From: Taiwanofungus camphoratus
Taxonomy: Eukaryota; Basidiomycota; Agaricomycetes; Polyporales; Taiwanofungaceae
Reading direction: 5' to 3'
NCBI GenBank assembly: GCA_003999685.1
Contig: CP021224.1
Location: 186,001 to 250,000, forward strand
Length of the DNA: 64,000 nucleotides
Position 1 is the stretch's first letter. Each line of letters starts with the position of its first letter. The notes beneath the pieces were generated by a model. The model saw only the letters and a program-made list of their open reading frames with translations. It searched no databases and had not been told where the DNA came from. Positions 1 to 10,574 of the stretch are shown one piece after another. The position numbers were made by a program, and so were the translations under genes.

Positions 1-3000
1 GCTTCTTCAGCAGTGCTACAGATTTGTCAGCGAGATCAGCATTCACTACGACGATGCTCGATAGCTTTATGTTCACCTGCTCTCGCCCAGGGCCTGAGCC
101 ACACGCTTCTCGCGATCACTCTCGCTTTTCTTGCCGCGTTTCACAGTCATGTCCAGGGCTCGGAGATGATGCTCGAGTTCCAGATAAATCGCGCGTTCAG
201 CTGCCGGGAGATCCACCTTCTTGATCTCTTGACTTGATGGTATCTCGTCGATTTCAGCAATGTTCTACGTTTGTAATGAGTACCATTCATAAGAATGCGT
301 TGATAAAGGACAAATACCTGACGGACAAAGCGGTCCAAAAAGGCCTGACCAACCTCATGCCTGTGAGCATGCCATTCCAAACTGTGCACCTCACGGAACG
401 AGTGGAACTTTTCGACCGCTAGCGGAACAATGAGTCAAAGTTGAGCTAGAACTGCGAACATCTTACCGGTCTGCTCTCGCCGCCGTTTCTTCACTTGTGA
501 GGATTGACCTTCGCTGTCATCATCAACCCCGAGATGCAAGTTGAGGAATGCTGAAATGGTTTTCAAAGCTCCGAAATCATGGATGGGTGGAGTACCCGAC
601 AGAACCCAATGCCTCTCAGCGGTCAGGTTGGTAACCATCGAATGAATCTTGCCATCGAGGTACGTATATTCGTCAACAACTTTACGTGCAAAGTGGAACA
701 TCTCCAATGGTGGGGCCTGCATCTGAGACCAGTCCTTTTTGACTGCGTGAGACCGCAGTTTCCATGGGTCCGAGTCCTCTCTCCTCTTCTGCTTTTTTGC
801 GGGTCTCTTGTCGTCATTTTCGGCCTTCCTTTTCTTCGCGGTCTTCTTAGCTTTACCCTTCGATAGATTAGAATCATCAAGATCCATGCTCTCATCGTCT
901 GAAGTCGTCGCTGTATTTTTCTTAGCAACCTTAGCCTTAGACTTGATATGGGATTTTCGCTTCGGTTTCCCACTGGCTTCATCATCGGATATTGCTGCTG
1001 TGTCTGCAGCGGTATCACCATCGGATTGGGTTTCTTCCGCAGAAGACTCTTCGTAATCGGATGACTTGGATGCTTTAGGACGTTTAGCATAGGTTGCCTT
1101 TTTAACGCGATATTTGGGCCGGCAGTCATTGTCCTCGTCGGTAGGCTGGAAATCATCGAACGTCTCTTCTTGCTCCTCCTCGTCGGATATCAAAATGGCG
1201 CGCTTCGGTACTCTGCGTTGTCGACCCTTGGCGAGATTAGAGTCGCTTTGATCTGCTTCGGTCACCTCAGCCGCGGACGAGGTTGGAGGACTGGTGGCCC
1301 TTGAGGACACCGGTGTGGATGCTCCTGAAGATGACTTAGTCTTTGAAGTAATAGGAATCACAACCTCCATGATGAGACCTGTACGCGGGCTCTTGGAAGG
1401 AGCCGACTTGGAGATAGGCTGGATCTTCTCCACAGATGTGGCTTCTGCGGCCTCTCGGTAAGTCTTGCCTTTCATACGTTTTGTTGGTACAAAGAAATTA
1501 GACTCATCGTCATCTGAGACAAAATATAAGCTAGACTATATTGAAACATTTAGCACATTCAGCACATACCGAGCTTTCTTCCCTCTTGTATTTGCTCCAT
1601 AACGCGAGTAGCACCCTCTTCTTTCAGACGTTCAACTTGTTCCCGAAGAGACGATAATACGATATCCAGACGTGCATTGAAATATCTACCATCTTGTGCC
1701 GGAAGACTTCCAGCAGCAGCAAAAGCCTCAAGGTTAGCCAGATAGACACTGCTCCTGAACAGATTAGACGCAACGACAACGATGTCGGCCTCCTGGATTT
1801 CTTCGATGGTGAGAGGGTTCAAATTCGTCGCTGTCGATATTACCACGACTTTGAAGCGTGTGCCGGTGAATTTCTTCACCTCGGAGTCCCATTGCCTGGT
1901 CAGATGTGGGGGTACGATGACGAGCGTTGCCTTGACAGGAATCTTGCCCTTCATGTTTTTGATTTTGCGGAACTCCTTGTCGACATCTTTAGAGGCGGAA
2001 TCAATAAGACCAAGGGTGATGGCAGTCTTGCCATATCCCACTTCATCAGCAAGCACGCCGCCTCTTATATGAACAGGTCTCTGCGCACGTCCTTCCGCTC
2101 TCCATCCAAGAGGTTCAAGAATTGCTTCAGAAATTTCCTCCTCGATGAATGGGGGGGCATCTACAGCTTCTTGCGCCAACATCCAAGTAAGGGATCGGAG
2201 CTGCTCGGGACGGAGAGTGATCTTGAAGCTTGGAGGCTGGGGGTGTTGTAGGTCGTGGCGATTACTCGACAACTTGAACTTTGGTAAATGAAGTTTAGCA
2301 ACCGGAGTGAATTCTGTATTTAGGCGCCATGAAACTGTGATCCTTCCTGTACGGCCTGCCGACGGTAGACGAGACATAGCACGATGCATTAGAGATACAA
2401 TATTGACCCCAATGCGTACGATACCAACTCCGTTTTCCTCGAGCTTCAGCTGAGTCACGAAAGGAGCAGGTCTTCGCTTAAGACTACGCTCATACTCTCC
2501 GGCTTGAACAGTATCCTCCATGGCCACCATTTTCGTCTTAACCTTGGCCCAACGCAGATCCGGTGCAGAAGGAGCGCAATACTCGCACATTTGGCCGTGA
2601 GATGTCTCAGCAGGTTGCCAATCATTAAATTGGTCGCCAACATTTCGAATGCGTTCGGTGAGCCACGCCAGTGCTTTGAAGGTAACGCGCTCGTGAACTT
2701 TGTCGACCTCCCTCCAAGTTCCGCGAGGCCATTCTTGGCCAGCACGATCGAGAAGGGGTACTCGACAGACAAGAAGAGCGTTGGCGCCACGGCAGGCATC
2801 CGTCGAGACATTGATTTCCAATTTCTCACCTGGTACAGCGAAACGTGCATCGGGACATGCTGCAGGCTGACAGAGAATGAGAATTGGACCAGGCCCTACA
2901 AATCGAAGAACTCACCTTTAGCTGCACATCTGGTGACGCCATCCATTTGTATGGAATGTGACAGGGGACGTTCTGAGCATTCTTCAGGTCGGACTGCCTC

Positions 3001-5829
3001 CAACTCGAGTCAAGCTGGCAAATGATGGGCCGGGTTTCGCCGTATTCATGCCGTTTCTTACTGATTGAAAAAACGAAACAGTCATCGTTGGCATCACCGC
3101 ACCGTGTAGGATCCATCAGCATGAATAATGGTGGCAAAATAGCATCCTGCTCATCGGAGGCCTTCTTATGTAGTGCGGAGTTTGCGGTGCCACATTTGTC
3201 AAGTAGAGTGTAAACACCGGAGATGTCTCGATCAAAGTGGATAGCATCCACTTCCGAAACACTGATTTTGAGCTTCGAGTTCACCTCCTTATCCCTGAAC
3301 TCCTTCCCCTGCAGACCGATCTTAGCCTCCCAGGCAGGTACTGGTTCACTTCCGGAAATCGTGATGTTGACAGAGGTCGTGTGGGGCAGCGCGAAGTCCC
3401 AACGACCATTAAGCAGTCCGTCTGAACATACAAATCTCCCTACCGGCAGCTCCAGTAACTTTCGAATTTCTGAATTCGCAGGTTCATCTACCTTCGGTTT
3501 GACAAAGAAGCGCCATTCAGGTCGCTGAGGCCATAGCTGAAGCTCGAGATAGGCAACAGGAGATTGGTAAGTCGCAGACCAAATCTCTTGACGCTTGGGC
3601 TCCACGAATCGCAATTCCTGCTGAGCAGCGTGAAGGACTGCGGCGCTCCAGACGGACCAACGCTTTTCGGGTATCTTTGCACCCGATGCTTCCCTTAAGC
3701 TGTCGAGTAACTCCTGCGACACATTGGACAGCGACAAAGACATGGGCAGAGTCGATTTCAGTTCTTGCCCGAATACCGTAGGGGAGATGCGTGGATTCGT
3801 AACAGTATCGATATGTTCGTAGTTGTGTTCCGGACGGCCACCGCACTTGATACACGAGGTCGACCCACAGTCTATGCAGCGATTGAGGACACGATCAGTT
3901 ATATCCTTACGCCCCTCACATTCGCAAAGACGGGCGCTTTGCTCCGCGCGAGCGAGAAGACTAGCCAGGGCAACCGGAGCGGTTGAGGATAAATCGAGAG
4001 GCTTCTCCACCAACTGTTCCTCACCACGAATATGCTCGTCCACCGGCACAATGTTGTCCGAAGGTTGGTCTATATCCATAACGTCGTCTTCGTCGATCAC
4101 AACACTCTCGTCATCATTCTTCGATTCATACGTCGTCGTATCATCGCCTCTCTTGAGAAGCTTTTTGCCAACTACTAGTGCAGCCAACATGCACGCACCC
4201 ACAACGGTGGTCGACATTGCGTTCCCGGCAAGGTCGGCTAGCTGATCCTCTGACTCGCGCGTGAGGAGGAGTTCATCCACAGGAAGACCTTGCATGGACA
4301 ACGCTTCGAGCCCGACCATTGGTCCACCCCGATTGGTGATGTATGGAATCATAGATGGTGTAAGGCAAGGGCAAATGCCGACCTTGTTTGATCCAATTGT
4401 GCGGTCCACATTCTGGGATAGATTCCACACTTGCCTACGGCGAGACAATGAGCTAATGGCCTAGGAGAAAACTAGATAATTCACCACTCACGTTTTATAA
4501 GACGGATCAACACCCTTTTTGGCCGAGCGTAGGAGACTGATATCCATTAAATCCCATACTCGTTCCACTTGGCCGACACCCCAGTCATTCCATGCGAAAT
4601 CAGGCAGCTTGCAGAAACCACCTAAGAGTGACGCTTGAATTACATGCTGCAAAGGTTTTTTCCACTGAGACCAACCATCATCCCAACCCGTCAATGGACG
4701 TTTTAAACCCAACTCTTCTTCAAGCCTCGCTCTTTGATGACGAGACTCGCAGCGTCCCCAGTCCGTACGGCCTGTCCTTCGGTCGACCGCGTTGTAACTC
4801 TCTGATACAAGTTTCTGTCTCGCTTGATGAATGCGAGGATCATCTGAAGGCAGAAGGAATGCATCGAGAGCAGACGATGCCGGCCTCTTCAGTTTCGCGA
4901 TCCAGTCCTTCCATTGAGCAGGCATTTTCGAATGTTTCTGATTGACAGCAAGCAGATAGACACGTGTGCGAGTATGTGGAATGTAAAAATTCTTGGTATC
5001 CACCCTAAGAAAATCCGCACTATAGTTGTTCTTTTCGAAATACTGTACCACACGCTTCCATGGCGCTCCACAGACGTTTTCGAGGATAACCAAGGGAGGC
5101 TGGTGTTTCTTGACCCAAGACATCATTCCACGGAATGTCCGCCCAGACTCACCATTAGCATCGATGTCTTGCTTCTCATTGTTAAGGTTGGAATAGTCGA
5201 CACATGATGTACCTGCTATCAAGATGTCAACGTCTCCAGGAACAGGGGCCAACGCTCCATAAACAGTTGTACTGGTTCAAAGGGTCAAAAAGATAGAAAT
5301 TTCAGCTCAAATATTATACATACGCGTGACTATCTCCCAACTCGCAAACATCACGAAAAAGAAGGGGTGGCTGGAAGTTGCGCTCAATGTAAGCCTGCTT
5401 AAATGGCTCGATTTCACATGAAAACACGTGTTGAAAGTCCAATTTCACGCCATAATGATTGATAATAGACCGCCGAATGAGGTCGAGCGCAAGCAGTGGG
5501 GACTCAGTACCAGAACACATAGTGGCAACACGCATCTTGCGCCCTTCAAGGTGCTGGGCGACAGACTTGATCTCGGGTACGCGGTCGACCAGATCAGAGA
5601 AGATGAGAGGTATGTCGTGGATGGGCGGAAGATCCGACGCGTCAGGAGCGGCACCTTTTGTCCTTTCCGACCTCTCGACCGAAGGCATCTCGACATCTGT
5701 TTCAGACAACTCGGCATCACTGGGCTCTTCGTTGGAATTCTCGTCAGCTTTGACTTTACCGCCCTTGAAGAAGGAGGTAATCGACTTCTGTCCCTTCCGC
5801 GAGCCAGATGTAGTTTGTCCACGAGCCAT
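1..5829 (-). CDS. DNMT5/Rad8-type cytosine-5 DNA methyltransferase with SNF2 ATPase (C-terminus beyond window)
   Basis: Multi-exon gene read right to left; the first ATG is the complement of 5827-5829. The N-terminus carries QKSITSFF, a canonical PCNA-interacting (PIP) box at residues 14-21. The methyltransferase follows: SAM-binding motif I as MCSGTESPLLALD, catalytic motif IV as GTSCVDYSNLNN, motif VI ENV, and motifs IX/X near GLEALSMQGLP and LAGNAMSTTVVGA. A Cys-rich zinc finger (CECEG...CIDCG...CIKCGG) precedes an SNF2 ATPase with Walker A LADEVGYGKTA, a VVDEYTY motif II and WVLSGTPP motif III. The Ser-Cys instead of Pro-Cys in motif IV together with the SNF2 partner is typical of the DNMT5/Rad8 family, whose DNMT5 member is known as an ATP-dependent maintenance methyltransferase. 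Clear introns include about 5275-5323, 4453-4489 and 1476-1550. A basic, Ser/Asp-rich stretch of about 250 residues sits between the early SNF2 motifs and motif II. The last exon junction seen is near position 50; the HELICc lobe is off the window. Whether it is DNMT5 proper or the related Rad8 class cannot be settled by eye. Confidence 0.88.
5767..5790 (-). other. PIP box (PCNA-interacting motif) of the DNMT5-like protein
   Basis: The codons read QKSITSFF, matching Q-x-x-[ILM]-x-x-[FY]-[FY] exactly. It lies in a short basic leader (SRKGQ...FKGGK), the usual setting of a working PIP box, about 14 residues from the start. Confidence 0.7.
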
Positions 5830-6145
5830 TATGGATACTGCCGGTGAAAGGTGGGTTGAGATAAAATACGCGTGCAGGTCGCGACGCGCCAGCAAGGTAA
5901 TTGTCACGCTCACGATCAGTCACATGTGATAAATAGTGTGACATTGCAGGACCTCACCAGGGTTCTCGGTATTCGCCAGTCCCAGTCCGAAAATACTTTA
6001 CAGTTTCAGCACGGTCTGCTGGCATTTCCGTATTCTTCTACATAATTTGACAGCGGCATTGAGGTGTGCGCTCTTCAACGAAGCACTTGTTTAACCCTAT
6101 TGAGCATGTAGTGCTTATTTTGTGTGATTTGCCGCCTAGGGATTG
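5830..6145. promoter_or_regulatory. divergent promoter between DNMT5-like and PAP2 genes
   Basis: About 315 nt separate two divergent start codons. It contains GTCACATGTGA near 5919-5929, one base off the GTCACGTG element found upstream of other genes here, and a nearby GTGTGAC. No open frame or RNA gene was recognised in it. Confidence 0.4.
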
Positions 6146-7408
6146 ATGGCTGCCGTACTCGCTACTGCACGCAGAAGACTCAAAGACGCATTTGGAGAGG
6201 ACTCACTCGAATGGTTTGACCGGTCATACGTATTTGATTGGTCAGCCATGGACCTATGCTGCTAATGGAGCCTGACTGATCGGCTTTCAGGCTGATAGCT
6301 TCTACGGCCTGGTTCATCGCCTGGAATGTCAAGCAACTCCCCCCATTCGAGCGAGACTTTGATCGGAAGGACACTTTGATAAATCATAAGCATAAACACA
6401 ACCAGTATGTGTCTTCATGGACCTGGGTCCCCGTCCCTTCGTGCTATCACTCCAAACAAATGTCCTTATATCCACTTTTGAAGAATCAGTGGCAATCTCA
6501 ATTGGACGCTATCTCTGCTCGTTCCACTTGCAGTCGTCGTTGTGACAGGGTGTCTGCGGCGCTCCGCTCTGGAAATTCATCACAGCTCGCTCGCCCTTTG
6601 GTCAGGAAGGTCAGTGCGGTCGCCATCTACGCACAGGTGGAACCAACCTGTAATTCGACAGAGGATATACGTTCTTGTTTACAGAACTTTTAAAGAACAG
6701 AGTCGGTAAGCACTTTCAAGCCTTTACATTGTCTGATCGACCGATCTCGCGTTAGGACGCCTTCGCCCTGATTTTCTTTCCCGATGTGAATGGGACAAAA
6801 CCTTGAAGGCTTGCACGGGGTACCTGATTTCTTCGGTTCTTCTGTTATCATCGATGAATTTATCTCTTTTTACAGTGACATTGAGACTGTCCTTGACGGC
6901 AGACGGTCCTTTCCATCAGGACATTCCTCCACTGCCTTCGCTGGGATGTCATTCCTATCCCTCTGGATTGCGGGTATGACAGGTGCATGGTGTATCGGTC
7001 AACCTGCTCCAGCGAGGTCCTTTCTGGCCAGCAAACTTGGCAGACTGACCATATCTATAATGCCTCTAGTCTTTGCGACCTGGGTGGCCGTTAGTCGTAT
7101 AGAAGACAACGTATGTCCTATGATACTAGATTTTTTTCCCTCTCATCCTCATTTGTATGATTACGTCTAACGTGGCAGCGGCATCACAAGGAAGATGTCA
7201 TCGTCGGCGGTCTAATCGGAGCGACATTCGCCACCATTTGCTACTTTGTTTACTGGCGGAATCCCTTCTCTAGCAGAAGTTTTGAAACCGGACTGACATC
7301 CGCACGAGCGAGGATCGTGTATAGAGATACCAATACTAACAGACAAGGAAACGGATACGATTACGAACTGGCCGGAATGGAGCATGCGAATGGAATGGAC
7401 CCCGTGTA
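6146..7408 (+). CDS. PAP2-family lipid phosphatase (Dpp1/Lpp1-like)
   Basis: A spliced gene starting MAAVLATARRRLKDAFGE. It shows the three phosphatase motifs of the type 2 phosphatidic acid phosphatase family: GRLRPDFLSRC (about 6754-6790), PSGHSS (about 6918) and SRIEDNRHHKEDV (about 7092-7195), in the usual order and divided by introns. Hydrophobic segments such as LSLLVPLAVVVVTG and the stretch after PSGHS fit a six-span ER or vacuolar membrane protein. PPFERDF near 6340, found in yeast Dpp1-like enzymes, supports the second exon. The reaction known for the family is dephosphorylation of diacylglycerol pyrophosphate, phosphatidate or lyso-phosphatidate. The C-terminus (GNGYDYELAGMEH) is polar and probably cytosolic. 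The middle exons (6440-6710) are less certain than the ends. Confidence 0.85.
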
Positions 7409-7457
7409 ACGTACTGGAGATAAATCTGACACCTGTAACATCGATTGTCTAGGTTTG

Positions 7458-10198
7458 CTATGCTACTTCTGGCGCTGACGCTTCAGTCCGAACAAAGACC
7501 CACTTGTCTCCCATCCTCTGCATCCGGCCAGGCCCTGCGTCCCCAGAAGAGCCGCTTTCACCGTCCATTTCTTGCCCCTCCTCCAATTGCCCAACACGAG
7601 CCTCGACATGATTATCCCCCTCAGCAGCTGAATTCGGCCAAGTAGGGCCCGATCCTAGTGCCGAATCGTAGTCGCTGGAAGCTGCACCTTCATGAGCGAG
7701 CATGTCTGAGTTTTGCTGTTCGTAAGCCTGTTGTCCCGCGTAATCCGCGTCTCGGCTGTTGCCGTACCCGTAATCGCCCACACGTCCTCTGCCTCTCATA
7801 CCCCTCCCTCCTCGCCAAGCTCCCTGACTCGACTGAGACTGATGAGAAACCCAACCGTTGTCCTGAGCGGGCCATTGACTACCTTGCATATCAAATCCAG
7901 TAGATACAGGAAGGAGTCCCATCAAGCCCCCTGAGATTGTGAACTGCATCAGTTCAGCCTGAGAGGGCATGTATCCATGTGTAATGGCCCAAGCGTTTCC
8001 CAACGCCTCCCACGAGGCGGGAGAGGACGGGTCGAACATTGACGGGTCAAAAGCATCTAGTCCCTTCTGCGAGCGAGCTACTACATTCGAAGTAGAGGCC
8101 ACTTGTGGGAGTGGCCCTGGGTGGGTGGGTGATCTGACATCGGATTCTAAGAGCCCGTGATCTAAGGTAGTTACTTGCGCTGCCTTCAGCGCCGATGGTG
8201 GTTGAACATGGTTAGATCCCGACATCGAGTCTGTATCCTTTGGTGATGCTGCTCTGAGGTCGCGTCCAAATTCATCTTTGCCTGTGTGAGGAGCGCCAAT
8301 TGGTCCTGCTGGATCTGTCGACGGTTTATCCCTGGATGTCTGGAGCACAGAAGGCCTAGGGGGCGGACTAAAAGGTTTTACGTCTCTTCTCCCGCCGTAT
8401 CTACTGGAAGGGCTCCGGGATCGGCTTCGCCGACCTCTGGGAGGAGTCCAATCCTGATCTCGGCTTCTACCTCTGTAGCGGTGGTGATCGTCCCATCTAC
8501 CACGGACTCGACCCCGAAAGCTGCTTCTACCACCTCTGAAATCACGGCGGTCATGATGAGAATCATCACGGTCTCTGGCACGAACGGGGCCGCCATATCT
8601 GTCATGATTTGACTCTCTACGACCGGAACCGTAATGATCATCTCGATACGGCAGTGGCTGTGAGGGACCCCCCGCAGGGTGAACTACAGGAACAGCATTT
8701 GTTGAAAGATTGGACGATGGGACTAAAGACACGGGTAACGGTATGAGCTGCGAAGGGACTCCATTCCCCAATTTAGCTGCCTGCGTCAATTGTTGAAACA
8801 GCGCAAGCTGATTGGCGTCAAGCGCAGGAGTAGATGTGGCTGTATTTGATGTTGTTTGGCTACAGTAAGATGAGCAGAAGAACACGAACAGGATTGAAAT
8901 AACAACTCACTTGTTACTCGTCGAAGCGACTGCGTTTGCTGCTTGACTTAATAGTGCAAGTAACGTAGACTGGACAGAACTTGCGTTTTCTGGTGTTGGC
9001 GATGCTTGCGGGGGTGTCACGGAAGTCGACGGTGTTGACTGGCTTCGTGGGTCTGCAGCAGGAGCGGGATCTACCTTGTCGGGCTCTGACACAGATAGAT
9101 TATGTTTCAGTTCGAATTCTCACACTCTCGAAGCTTTGGTATGCAGCAAATATGACTGGGATTACGCAAACGGGAGATATACTTAGCGAACAAATATGGA
9201 CAATGATAGGCACCTTTTCCTGTTTCTCCTTTCAACAACCGCGACAAGCGCGCTAGTACAGCCGATGGAAACGTATTCGACTTGACCCATATATCAAGGA
9301 TTTTCTTGGACTTTTCCTGTTCGTGAAATTGCGTAAAAGTTACAGTCAGGACGCAAGGCTTCGCATTCAAGCCGGAAACAGGGAAATTGAATTATCGACA
9401 ATCGCAAATGACGATCATGTGATTGCACGTCAGTGGCTGAACAATTGGACGCATACTCATCAGGCCGTCGCAATACCTTTCCGCAAACGAGACGCTACAG
9501 AATGCGCGAAGGGCGTCACAAGCTAGCACTACATGCCAGACGTCCGGGATGATAGTCAAAAGGATCCAAGGCAGCCGAGCGGACAAAGCACTCTGAGATG
9601 TTTTGGTGCACTGTCCAGGATGAGGTAACGACACACTATCGAGACAGTAGCGGAACACCAATCCAAGGGAGCTATGTAGTACGTTAGTGCCATGAAACAA
9701 AGACTAACCTTCAATTCGGCAGTTCCAGAAGACACAAGGTCCTGGAACAAACTATCCAAAACGCCTTCGACTTTCAGGAGGAATGTAGCACAATTCCCCT
9801 GCTCCGAATTTATATCACCTGTGAGACCTTGCTTGTTGACCTGATTCCTCGCTGCGCGTGAGAGAGCATCAAAGGTATAAAGACTGGGAACTTTTGCTGC
9901 AGTGGACAAGGATTTATGCGTCCGAAACAATATAGACACCAATTGCGTGTCATTCTGGCAATGAACGATGACAGAGCATTGAGCTATGGATTCAACAACG
10001 ACAGGTTCCTCGCGATGCAAAAACATACCTGCATACACTTCAATGCTATGTCTGTAAGTTTTTCCATCTTCGAGGCCGATAGTCGTTTCGCTTGGACCAC
10101 TTCCTTCAGCGTGGATTCGAATGCCTACGTATGTATGGATATCAGCAGACGCGTCAGATTGCATCGGTAGAAATGGTTATTACTTCAAGGGAGGCCAT
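7458..10198 (-). CDS. CID (RNA polymerase II CTD-interacting domain) protein with RS/RG-rich region
   Basis: The first exon is only 15 coding nt (MASLE, ATG = complement of 10196-10198); after a roughly 59 nt intron the CID begins with AFESTLKEVVQAKRLSASKM. The domain continues as NDTQLVSILFRTHKSLS, YTFDALSRAARNQVNKQG and ends with KSKKILDIWVKSNTFPSAVL, the hallmark closing helix of Nrd1/Pcf11/SCAF-type CIDs. It is followed by a Pro/Ser-rich linker, an arginine-rich block with RGG and RSRSRS motifs (about 8370-8640) and a long Gly/Ser/Gln-rich tail. CIDs bind the phosphorylated RNA polymerase II tail, so a role in transcription termination or RNA processing is expected. No RRM was seen, which separates it from Nrd1/Seb1. 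One intron (about 9326-9709) is much longer than its neighbours. The stop at 7458-7460 lies only about 50 nt from the end of the convergent PAP2 gene. Confidence 0.82.
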
Positions 10199-10574
10199 CA
10201 TACATTAGGACCGGACTTTGAGATTTCCTCGGAGCAGCTGGCCTCTGGCGACAAGAGACATGAATGGCCAAGAGACCTGTTTGTCATTGTTGTGATGGTC
10301 CGTGCGTCACAATATATTGGGACACTAGCTTTGCAGACTGACGGCTAGCTGCTCCATAGAGCTTGTACTGCACTTCGACGTTCTTTACAACTAGCAAATT
10401 CACCAACTGGAACACATTTTCAGGGAAATTTAAGATTTTACTGCCTTACAGATATTATGGCAGATACGAGGCATTTATCACTTTGCGCTAGCAAATACAT
10501 GCCGTGGTATATAGACAACAGCTGAATGGCATCGAGACAAGTCATGACTGATGGAATATTGCATTTTCGGCTAA
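10199..10574. other. intergenic, no gene seen
   Basis: AT-rich spacer between the ZW10 stop and the CID gene start, both on the minus strand. It should hold the 3' end of one and the promoter of the other; no conserved frame or structure was recognised. Confidence 0.5.
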
